From contig JAANSK020026688.1 of NCBI GenBank assembly GCA_011763485.2, forward strand, positions 1 to 29,010: a DNA stretch of 29,010 nt, written 5' to 3'. Positions 1 to 9,639 of this stretch are shown piece after piece (position 1 is the first letter of the stretch; every line of letters begins with the position of its first letter). The position numbers and the translations under genes are program-made. The DNA comes from Isoetes engelmannii (Eukaryota > Streptophyta > Lycopodiopsida > Isoetales > Isoetaceae). The notes under the pieces are model-generated. The model worked only from the letters and a program-made list of their open reading frames with translations, was not told the DNA's origin and ran no database searches.

Positions 1-1190
1 AACTTATAACATAATTAAAGCTTGTCTCACCTAATTGGAGTCTATTCCTACAGGAATCTTCCAAGGAGTCTTCCAAGTTGTGCAACTGTTCCTACATGGG
101 AGTTATCTGCACCGTAAAGAAAACACATGTGTTTAGCAAAGCTTTAGGATAGAGTTTCTTGAAAGCCAAGAGCAAGTAAAATTTTAAAGAGAAGCAATCC
201 CTCTTTTTTTTTATACTGCTATGCTTGTGTTTTGAACACCCAATATAGAAGCTCTTTTTTATAGAATACCTGCTCAGAGATGCAATAGAGACGTGCAATG
301 TGCAATGGAAGCTAATTTTTTGCTCCAAACGTAGCAACCAAGCATCAGGCCTCCTTCCGAGCCTATAAAAATAAGATGCAATTCTGATTTAGATGACATC
401 ATATTAAACCCAACAAAACTAGTTATATCAAGTAAATCCGTCATCGTGGTGATAAAATGCAAGAAAGAACCCTAAACCGACATCATTGTTTCGAACTTGT
501 TGAAGCACATAGAATTATCAAAAAACTAAGGACGGATGCCGGATGGATCCAATATTGTACATGAAATAAAAGAAAATACCAAGAAAAATTATAAAGAAAC
601 TTCTTGAGGTAGGGTTTACCCTCCAAAAATACAATATCGGAGCTCAAGTGCCAGAGAAATGGGTAATCCCCAACGTATCTGGTACGATAGAACTCCTCCC
701 CCCAACTTCCCCTCCCGAATTCCTACGGGTAATACTCCAACAAAATCGTATGTTGTCTCCTCGTATACGTACGGTTTAGTGACCCAAAAACCCCCTACCA
801 GTCACGCAAGTGTCCTATACGGGGTTTAAAAGTGAACCCCCCTTGCCTCAAGAGGCAAACGCAGAATTATTTTTGCTGCTGCTACATGATAAAACAGAAG
901 AAATTAGAATGGAACAAGAGATTGAAGACATAATCTGAGCCCAAAAACTCTTTCCATAATCAATAAGATTAAGAAGATAAAAGTAATTAGCCTTCCATGC
1001 CTCTGAAACATGGAGGGCCTCTGTAATCCATGATCAAGAGGAAGTCACCCTCTCAAATCGTGGAACAAGGGAAGAGGGGGGAGCTAGTGCTTCCTCAAAA
1101 AATTTATACCTTATGCCTCTTTATCTCAACCCTTACAATTCACCTCTTAATCTCCACCCTACGGTACACCTCTTCATATTCACCTTCCAA
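1..1190. other. No gene recognised
   Basis: Only short open frames occur here and none has a recognisable motif. The stretch at about 1080-1200 is CT-rich, with loose repeats of CACCTCTTCAT just before the first LINE fragment. A GC-richer block at about 650-850 matches nothing I know. Confidence 0.5.
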
Positions 1191-1199
1191 ATGCACCTC

Positions 1200-1745
1200 T
1201 TCATCACCTATCTTCAAAAATATTCGGACTATACATAGACGCTATAGAGGAATTTATAAGGAATAAAGGGGGTGATCTGCATGCTCCAGCACTAGAGAAA
1301 AAGGGTACCGAACATGTATGTAGATGACCTAATCCTAATGACAACATAATCGAATGAACAAGAGCACATGCTTTGCATACTTGAGGAATTTTGCAAAAGA
1401 ACATGGCTAATAGTAAATCGAAAAAAAACTAAAATGGTTAGTTTTGGAAAGGAGGGCAAATAATAGGAGGTTGTCAGATACTTAGGGAATCAAGTGGATA
1501 AAGAGGAATACAAATACCTTGGGTATAAGGCAGGACGGAGGAAGACATGGAAGTAGGGTCTAGAGGAGAGATGGCAAATGGCGATAAAGAATTTATATGG
1601 AATGCAATCAATCTGTGCAGAATATATATCAGAGTGGGGCATTAAAACATAGATGTTCAAAATGATATAACACCAGCGGTGTTGTATGGAGTAGAAGCAT
1701 GCAGCTGTAAGGGTTTTCTGATGAGAAGGAAGTGATTACTTCCTA
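1200..1745 (+). mobile_element. Decayed LINE fragment 1 (RT core to thumb region)
   Basis: This is a piece of a non-LTR retrotransposon reverse transcriptase, broken across frames. In order along the + strand it shows FGLYIDAIEEF from about 1223 (the segment after the RT GCPLSP block), MYVDDLILMTT from about 1315 (the catalytic YxDD box, with a valine), NRKKTKMVSFG at about 1408-1440, a KYLGY block at about 1512, and LEERWQMAIKNLYGMQ at about 1560-1610. A final TPAVLYGVEAC at about 1670 matches the thumb region. Stops follow the YVDD box and interrupt the later blocks, and the frame changes at least twice. No endonuclease, 5' end or poly(A) tail is visible. It seems to belong to a different subfamily from the LINE beginning near 1800, which it adjoins. 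Confidence 0.8.
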
Positions 1746-1799
1746 CCCACATGGAAAGGGGCAAGTTTTTTTCATCACTTTTCTTCGAGTTTGTTACTG

Positions 1800-3480
1800 G
1801 CAACAGTCGCCCTTGTAAATATACAACTTGCAATTCTGGTGTTTACAGCAGGGTCGTCCCCATATACAAGGCCGGGGACCCGAACTGCCGGTCAATTACC
1901 GCACTATAATGGTCATCTCCCTCTTTGCGAAACTTCTGGCTACCAGTATCGAGCAGCGGATAACCATATGGGTGGAGAATTTAGAGGTCCGTGCTCTCAT
2001 CCAGGCATGCTTTTGTACTGGCCACTCCACTATTGATCATCTGTTCACCCTGAGAGCCATTATCGAGGATAACAGGAACCACCGCTAGGATTTGTATTGT
2101 TGCTTTGTTGGCTTCGCCAAAGCTTTTGACATGATGCCTAGGGACAAGTTGTGGAGCAGATTACAGCAGCTCAGGACACCCATAGACTTGCAAAATGCAA
2201 TATACAGGTTGTATGAGATATGCTTCGGATGTCTGGCGCCATTGGGCCAGCCGGTGTACAGCAGTATTGGAGTGCGCCAGGGTTGCCCTCTCTCGCCTAC
2301 ACTTTTTGGCCTCTACATTGACCAGTTGGAATAGTGGATGGCCGAACACGAGGGAATGGGTGCCCCACTGGTACATCATATTATCATGCAGCTGATCTAC
2401 GCTGATGATGTTGACCTCCTGGCACACACCCCAGAAGATATGCATTGCTATCTAGACTCTCTTGCCACTTTTTGTCAGTACACAAGCATGCGAGTCAACT
2501 TGGCTAAGACTAAGGTCTTGTTGGTGTCATCCTCCCTCCACCCAAGGCCACCCTCCATGTATCAGGGGCAAACCGTGGAAGTGACTCCAGTGACTCCCAC
2601 CTGCAAGTACTTGGAAATAGAGTTCTCCACTACCACGCACAGGGATAGTCGCATCTGACTTCGGGTTGCTGCAGGCTGGAAAGCAAGCCTTACATGCCAT
2701 GCAGAACAGTAGTCACCAAGCAGAACTGTATGCTTGAGATCATCAGTCGCGCCTGTTCAGAGCTGTCGTTGAGCTAATTCTTTTGTACGAGGTGGAAGTT
2801 TGGAGCTCGGTCATATCCGCCACCACATGGGGTAACCTTGAGCGGGTACAGAAGGGTTTCTTGGCATGTGCATTCGGGATGAAGTCCACAATGCCTTATC
2901 ATTACTGCTCTAGAAAACAGGCTTCTCCCACTTCAGAGGGTAGCCATGTGTCGCCACCTCCTGTACTTTTCGAAGGTAGCTCGTATGGAGGACGAACGAT
3001 TACCTAAGGTGGCCTTAGCAGTCGCAATGGGCCCACAACGACTCAAAGCCTGCTGGAAGGACCAACAGGTCCAGTGGCTCTCCTAGTGGCATATCTAGGC
3101 AAACAAGTGCGGGCACCGCACAAAGAAGGAGCAATTGGAATTGAACACATACCTGGACGCTTGTTTCCTTGGAAAGCTCCGAGATGTCGAGGCTCTGGCA
3201 CATGTCAAGCTGGCACACTACAGATAGGAGGTTAACCCCACGCTCACACGAGCCCCACACCATTACTTGCGCACCCCACTGTCTATGAAAAAGTGCAGGC
3301 TAACAGCCTCCATCTGCACATGTGGGCATCATCTCCGTATTGAAACAAAGCGATGGGCAAGGGAAGCATGTGACGACAGGACTTGCCAATGCTGTAGTCA
3401 AGGGGTCATTGAAGACGAGCATCATGCTCACAAACCTACCGATGCGGCCTTGGCCACGGCGATAAATTTCTTGTATATAT
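1800..3480 (+). mobile_element. Decayed LINE fragment 2 (RT plus C-terminal Cys/His domain)
   Basis: This is a longer non-LTR retrotransposon remnant. One frame from 1828 to 2658 carries most of the RT: NYRTIMVISLFAKLL, GHSTIDHLFTLR, YCCFVGFAKAFDMMPRDKLW (the A-box Asp), GVRQGCPLSPTLFGLYIDQL, then LIYADDVDLL (the YADD catalytic box) and VNLAKTKVLLVS. In-frame stops fall at 2086-2088 and 2332-2334, and the frame ends at 2656-2658. Beyond that the thumb region is scrambled. A last readable block at 3267-3450 has HHLRIETKRWA and a CQCC...GVIEDEHH motif, the Cys/His tail found near the C-terminus of many plant LINE ORF2 proteins. The 5' endonuclease half is missing and no poly(A) tail or target duplication is seen, so the copy is old and 5'-truncated. 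A related fragment lies on the - strand at 22960-23430. Confidence 0.88.
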
Positions 3481-3602
3481 AGTATATTTACATAGTGCTT
3501 GGGTTCAAAAAATACTACATTGTGTCTCAATGTTGAACAAATTCATTTATGGGATGTCACCACCACTCTCCACAATGCCAATCCATGACGTGCTAGATAA
3601 TC

Positions 3603-3685
3603 GCCCAGTTTGAGGGGTTTTTGGCAGGTAAACCGGGTAGGCAGTGCCGCCGCAAGCTGCGTTGCCGGAAACCTCGCAAACTGGG
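3603..3685. repeat. Short inverted repeat (hairpin)
   Basis: GCCCAGTTTGAGG at about 3603-3615 pairs with CCTCGCAAACTGGGC at about 3671-3685, with two extra bases in the right arm. It sits just outside the longer inverted repeat that begins at 3706. Confidence 0.5.
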
Positions 3686-3705
3686 CGGCTACCAAACGTA
3701 AATAG

Positions 3706-4428
3706 CCGTTTGGTGCAAATTCCGGCCTTGTTTTTGGCATGGTTCCGGTTGACCATTCTTGTTTCCTTAAATCTATGAAGAAACGGCTTCAGATCTGGCT
3801 TCAAGGCTTCAGATCCGGTTTTAGAGGGCGGAAGAAACATGAAGGCTTCAAGAGCTCTTAAATCTTCAGATCTGGCTTCAAGATCCGGTTTCAAGGGCCC
3901 TTAAAGCTTCAGATCTGGCGGCTTCAAGGAGCTTCAGGATTTTAGTCCCTGTTCTTCAGATTCAACAAAGCTTCAAGGGCAATAGCAACAGAGTAAAACC
4001 AAGAAGCTAAACGGGAGAAATGAAGAGCAAGCAAGATCCATGCAACGATTGCAGATTCGAAAGCTAAACAGCTGAAAGGCAGAGATTTAAGCACTAATAT
4101 GCTGCTTGTTTTCTCAGAAGCAGACGGATCTGCCCCAGAAGCAGACTGATGTCCTGCTTCTTGCTTCGCCGAAACAGGCTTCTTGCTCCACCCCTGCTCA
4201 AGACGGATGATTTTTGCTAGCCGCTGCTGCAAAGGAAGCTCTGATCTTTGTTGGCTGCTGCTGCAAGCAAGCTCTGAGTGATGCTTTGGCCGCTACCAAC
4301 CCTGTTTTTGCAACTATGAAAAAACGACCAGGCTATGGCGGCGATGTAAGCAGTGCCACCAGGACCTTAAACCCAAAAATTACCATAATAAACAATTTGA
4401 GGATATTCGCGGAATTTCCACCAAACGG
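3706..4428. repeat. Region bounded by 19-bp inverted repeats (possible non-autonomous element)
   Basis: CCGTTTGGTGCAAATTCCG at 3706-3724 is matched on the opposite strand by 4410-4428, with 18 of 19 bases pairing. ACCAAACG at 3691-3698 also pairs with the left repeat. Between the arms, GCTTCAGATCTGGCTTCAAG-like units recur at about 3784, 3868 and 3906, and CTGCTT/AAGCAG-rich sequence fills 4100-4280. No transposase frame is present and I saw no convincing target duplication, so calling it a MITE-like element is inference. It could equally be a chance or segmental inverted repeat. Confidence 0.45.
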
Positions 4429-4453
4429 TGGTTCACGTCGGGATAATCCCTAG

Positions 4454-5070
4454 TACCTTGGGGTACTTTGTTGACATAGTTCACAATTAAGGTGTTTGTT
4501 ATATATTTGTCTTAGATATATTTCTGTAGTAAGTCACAGAGGTCAAGTGCTAACAGAAACCTCGTGGGAAGATATTATAGACTCTGAGGGCAAATTTAAG
4601 CATTAAAGATAACCAGATGCTCCAAAAGATTACTAAATGAAGGATTGATGGTAGAGGAAAGGTCGAGATGGTGACAAGATTCATAATTTAAAATGTAGGA
4701 TTAAGCCATTTGGCCAGTCAAATATTTGGACTAAGTGATAGTATTTTTTAAAGTATCCATTGTTCATCACATATATACAATAGTATGTGGTAGAATATAT
4801 ACATACTAATCATACGTTTTAAATATGAGAAAATTGAAAGATCTATATCTTCCTAGTAATGGGTGTAGGCATCTTGGATGAAGTTGATGGGAATACTAGT
4901 GCCGACCACATGCGAGAGAATTTTAGGGTCCTATCCCTCGGCCTTCCGAATCTCACAGTTGGAGTTCTAATCCAGCAAAATGTCGAAGGGCTATTCCAAT
5001 TTGGCATTAGCTGCAAGATGGAGGCCTTTACCTCATGTTCCCAACCCCCCATTGCATTAGAAGACCAACA
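4454..5070. other. No gene recognised
   Basis: AT-rich sequence. Open frames at about 4843-5175 (-) and 4859-5092 (+) overlap each other, carry no known motif, and lie at the edge of the tandem repeats that follow. I do not call either a gene. Confidence 0.5.
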
Positions 5071-5078
5071 GTTGTATT

Positions 5079-5430
5079 GTATGAAATTTTGATCTTGCAA
5101 CCTTGGAGGGCTAGGATCTCTTTTACTAATAATGTTACTCATAATTTTGATTATAGAATCTTGGATGACTACCAATAGCTGTACTTTATGATATTTCGAT
5201 ATTGCAATCTTGGAGGGTTGGTTAGGATCCCTTTCCCTAATAATGTTACATGTTATTTCGATGTTAGAATCCTGAATGGTTGCGATCCCTTCTTAGGGTA
5301 TACAATTGGAGGCAAAATCTTATTCAAGAATCATAACCAGATTTCTTATATCTACATGTGGATCACACCCACCACCTTATTTCAATGTTAAGATATGGGA
5401 TGGTTGGGATCTTTTCTTAGGTATGGTAGT
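5079..5430. repeat. Degenerate tandem repeats of about 107 bp
   Basis: Two diverged units are clear. The first is at about 5079-5167 (TATGAAATTTTGATCTTGCA, then CTTGGAGGG, then CTAATAATGTTAC and TAGAATC). The second is at about 5187-5283 with the same order of words. A third, partial unit at about 5380-5427 keeps TATTTCAATGTTA, GGGATGGTTGGGATC and TTCTTAGG. No protein motif is encoded. Confidence 0.6.
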
Positions 5431-5939
5431 GAGGACATTAGCACTTCGAGTCTATGCACCATTGTTTGTTGCCCTGCACATAATTTTATCATCAAAGTGT
5501 TATCCTCGAAGAGCATGAAGATCAAACCTGAGAAGATCCGACTGAAAATAAAATTACCCTTAATGTAGTGTCGTCGCAGAATCTTGACTGCCAAGGATTC
5601 TGCATAAGGGAAAGTCCCTGTTGGCTACTTTCTGGCTTGGAAAGCGAGCCGACGCACGGAGCGCAAAGGCCCGTTTGTGGGACGGAATCCCCAACCGTTG
5701 AGATTGCGCCACATCACTATTAAACGGAAGATGAATGGTATTAGCAGAGGCTTCAGACCAAAGCAAGCCAAGTAAGGAGGGGTATTGACACGTAGGATAC
5801 CGACCAGGTCACATGGGGGTTGTATGGGAAGCCTAAAAAAATAGCTAAAAGAGGAGCATACGACCAAAGAAATTGACTTTTATATTTTAATTTAATATTG
5901 TATTTAATATTTAATATTGCCTTCTTCTCTACGTTAGGC
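5431..5939. other. Upstream region of the PP2C gene; no gene
   Basis: No coding motif is seen. The last part, about 5878-5925, is very AT-rich, with TATATTTTA and TATTTAATA-like words directly before the GC/CT-rich leader. A core promoter could lie here, but no transcription start can be fixed from sequence alone. Confidence 0.35.
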
Positions 5940-6591
5940 GCCGTACATTTTGACCACGCGAGCACCTTCCAAAAGTCTACTCACGCCTGACACTGACCGC
6001 CACTCGGCTGCCGGGAAACCATTTCCGGCCACTCTTTTTCCGGCACCGGGTCCCCTTCCCTCCTCTCGATCTCGGAGCCTTCTGAAGAAGGAGAGCTTCT
6101 TCTTCTTTTCTACGGCTAGTTCCGGCGCCTCCCTTCCCTGCCTTCTTCGTGGGAGCTCTGTTTCCTGATCTGATTCCTTACATATTGATCCAAATCTCAT
6201 TCTTTACGGATCTGATTCAGACCTCCTCAGAAAGATTTCTGATCTGAGCATTTCAATCCCTGCCTTGTTTTTTCGATCTGACACAGCGGTTTGGAGCACA
6301 AACTTGTTGCGCGAACTCGCCGGTGGCGATTTGCGCAAATGGGCGGTTTCGGAGCTCAAGCTTTGGCGCTGTAGGGCGACTATTTGCAGATGGGTCCCTC
6401 AAGGGAAAGATTCCGAGACATTGGGCACTAAGAATGGTGCGTTCGCCGCTTTATTTCTTGCATCAGGTCTTCGATCAGAAGAAAAACGCGCAAAAAATCG
6501 GTCCATATGATCTGATCTTGGCTTCTTCTCTTTTGGGTATTTCGATTTTGATTCATATCCGGCCTCTGCCGATTAATAGTGGGAGAATGTG
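5940..6591 (+). promoter_or_regulatory. Probable 5' leader of the PP2C gene
   Basis: A CT- and C-rich stretch starts abruptly after the AT-rich block and runs to the PP2C start. It has long pyrimidine tracts (about 6050-6140). It contains several upstream ATGs, so if unspliced it would be a uORF-bearing leader; a leader intron is possible but I could not place one. The last upstream ATG, at 6587, is followed at once by TGA, whose final base is the first base of the main ATG at 6592. Confidence 0.5.
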
Positions 6592-9503
6592 ATGGGAAAC
6601 AGAGCATCCAGAATAGCTTGTTGTTTTTCTTCCCAAAATCACAGCTCTAAATACCCACAAGATGGTTACGGAGTACAGTTTGGGGAGCCTCTTGATGAAG
6701 GATTGGGCCATTCCTTCTGTTATGTTCGCCCAATACTGGATTCACCAATTTCTTCTCCTCATCAATCTACAGACCTTTCTATTTCTCAGCCAACACCGGA
6801 GGTTCCTAATTCAGCAGAGCAATGCTTGCCAGATTTGCAACAAACAGAAAAGCCCAAGAATGCATCCATATCCGAGACCTCTTTCAAGTCCATATCCGGA
6901 GCTTCTGTTAGTGCAAACACAGCAACTCCTCGATCCATGATTTGCAACGAACTGTGTAATTTACAAAGCGAGCGTGCTGCTACCTTTGAAGCTACTCCAT
7001 CGTTTGCAGCCTTACCTTTGCAGCTTATTCCCAAAGGAATTGCTCATTCAGGCTCCATTTCTGGAACCCTATCAGGGCCTCTTTCTGGCCCGCTAGAGAG
7101 GGGCTTCTTATCAGGTCCGATTGAAAGAGGATTTATGTCTGGTCCTCTTGAAAGAGGTTTCCTTTCTGGTCCCATGGAAAGGGGTTTTATGTCAGGTCCT
7201 CTTGAACCGATTGATCGAACTAACCTGTCTGCTCCGTTAGCCAGAAGATACAGACGCTATTTGAAAACTAGGACATCTCTTAAACGGTTTATGAAGACCG
7301 TAGGCAATCCTGTAAAGAAAGCTTTAAGTAAAACAGCTTCAAATCTGGTATGGCCCAAACTTCCCTTTGTTGGTCCCTTAAAAGGAGATCGGAAAAAAGG
7401 ATCAGATGGAGATTCTCAAGATTTTTCTTTTGATACTAGTTGTGCCTCTTCTAATGATGTTAAAGAAGCTCAGAACCTCCAATGGGCACAGGGCAGGGCT
7501 GGAGAAGATAGAATGCATGTAGTTCTGTCCGAAGAACATGGCTGGCTGTTTGTTGGGATCTATGATGGCTTTAATGGACCTGATGCTCCAGATTTTCTCA
7601 TGGGGAACTTATATCCTGCAATCTATAAAGAACTGAAAGGTTTGCTCTGGGATACTAATGAAGCATTTGTTCTTAGGAGTGTAAGCAACCAGAGTAATTG
7701 TGATCAGGATGGAAAGCCTTTAGGTTCGCGGGACAAAGGTCCCAGGAAGTCTAGGATAAATGGTACTGGCTGGGTAAGGAACCATACCAAGGTATCTGAC
7801 ATGGGTTTGGGACAGGATCTGGCAGATCTCTCCACAAAAGACTCAGAAGAGAGTTCTCAATATAAGTCAGAGGATGCTGGTCCTTGTTTGAGCACACATA
7901 GTGTTACTTCCAAAACGCCTAACAGCCAGTGCAATACTTTTGAACAAAGAACTGAGTATCATCCAGACAAAGAAAACAGTCTGAGGAATCTAATATTTGG
8001 AGATTTAGCACGAGAACTTGAGGATCATAAACAGCCAGGAAGAAAGGGCAGTTTAGGTAGGAAAATTAAAAGTGTATATGGAAAACGCAATAGAAGAAAT
8101 AAGAAATTGTTTCAGTGGAGGTATGATTGGGAACAGGAAAGACTAGAAGCACAAAAAAGTTCAACAGAGGACTCGAAGCAAGAGCAGGGCCATAGGAAAG
8201 AGACTAGAAGAATGGCTGTGAATCATGCAGCTGTTTTAAAAGCACTTTCTCAAGCCCTCCTGGAGACCGAGGCAGCTTTCTTAGAGATGGCAGATAAGGC
8301 AGCTTCTGAAAATCCTGAGCTGGCTTTGATGGGATCTTGCGTATTGGTAATGCTTATGAAGGACGAAGATGTTTATGTTATGAATGTTGGTGATAGCCGT
8401 GCTATCGTAGCTCAGCGGAAAAAGGTGGGATTTTTAGAAAGCCTAGGGAAATCATCGTCTTGGCAGGTAAGATTGGGAGATGCGAAATTGGATAATCAGG
8501 AAAAGATAGGCAGCAGAGATTCAATGCTGAGGATGGAACTTGAGAGAATTATTGAAGAAACTCCAATGGAACTAGCAGCTCAGGAATCATATGACTTTGA
8601 TCAAATTAGTCCTCCTTCAGTATCTTCTACACTGGGGGCATTACAGCTATCTTTTGACCATAGCACAAGTGTGCCTGAGGTAATTCAAAGCATCTAAACT
8701 GATCTAATGTCATCTTTTTCTCCTTGAATTGCATTTTTTTGTGCTGATGGTCTAGGATATTATTCAGGAGATTATGAGAATCAAAGCCCTTCATGCAGAC
8801 GATGCCGCAGCTGTGTCAAATGACAGAGTAAAGGGATCATTGAAGGTTACACGGGCATTTGGTGCTGGATTTTTAAAGCAGGTAAATAATATAAGAGAAA
8901 GTGGCATTCTGTATCTCCGCGTTCCTTTATCAAACTAACTTTCATGTTTGTTGTCTATAGCCAAAGTGGAATGATGCTCTTCTGGAAATGTTCCGGATAG
9001 ACTATGTTGGAACTGCACCATATATTACATGCAAACCATCCCTGTCACACCATAAGCTTGATCCCCAGGATCATTTCTTGGTGCTTTCATCGGATGGGTT
9101 ATATCAATATCTTAGCAATGAAGAAGTTGTTTCCCATGTGGAATGGTTCATGGAAAAGTACCCAGATGGAGATCCCGCTCAATATCTCATTGAAGAGCTT
9201 CTTTTCCGAGCCGCAAGGAAAGCTGGTAAGTTTAGAACTTCAAGCATTTACTATACATTGAAAAGCTGAATTTTGAAATTAAACACATAGTTGCCTGAAG
9301 AGTTTATTGCAATTGTTGTAATCTATATTTCTGTTTGCTGGACCTTTTAAACCTCTTCTAATGGATGTTTGCCATGTTTTTATGCAGGAATGGATTTTCA
9401 TGACCTTCTAGATATTCCTCAAGGAGACCGGCGTAAGTATCATGACGATGTTTCTGTTATGGTCATATCTTTAGAGGGCAGAATTTGGAGATCTTCAAGC
9501 TAA
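6592..9503 (+). CDS. POLTERGEIST/PLL-type protein phosphatase 2C (four exons, 864 aa)
   Basis: Exons are 6592-8679, 8756-8881, 8961-9225 and 9388-9503, all with GT-AG introns, giving 864 aa (Arabidopsis POL is about 856). The start is ATG 6592, because the product opens [11 protein letters not shown]. Gly2 is a myristoylation site and Cys10/11 are likely palmitoylated, as known for POL at the plasma membrane. [16 protein letters not shown] and [11 protein letters not shown] are POL-family signatures. About residues 154-206 hold repeated SGP(L/I/M)ERGF units. The PP2C domain is split by a long insert: GED at 304-306, YDGFNG at 324-329, GSC at about 581, NVGDSRA at 598-604, [18 protein letters not shown] in exon 2, SSDG with metal Asp near 783, and YHDDVS with Asp 846/847. 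The metal-binding acidic residues are all present, so it looks catalytically intact. POL and PLL1 in Arabidopsis act downstream of CLAVATA receptors in stem-cell control; the same role here is inference. Confidence 0.97.
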
Positions 9504-9632
9504 CTTAGCTCCCATCCAAACCAGCACTTCATTGATCTAGTCACTCTAGATCACGAATTTTTTTAGATCTAGGACTGCAAGCCGTGAACCAGTGCACTGA
9601 GCTATCTGCATATTCATTCTTGTAACATTGTC

Positions 9633-9638
9633 AATAAA
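9633..9638 (+). terminator. Poly(A) signal of the PP2C gene
   Basis: AATAAA lies 130 bases after the PP2C stop codon, with a TTGTAAC element just upstream at about 9620. Placement and spacing fit a plant near-upstream element. Confidence 0.55.
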
Positions 9639-9639
9639 T

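Noticed and set aside
650-870. GC-richer block that looked organelle-like
   Set aside because: I could not match it to any plastid or mitochondrial gene, so a transfer claim is unsupported.
4843-5175. 110-aa open frame on the - strand
   Set aside because: Partly inside the degenerate tandem repeats, with no known motif.
6265-6592. Overlapping 81- and 89-aa frames in the PP2C leader
   Set aside because: Positioned in a probable untranslated leader and without protein character; treated as possible uORFs, not genes.
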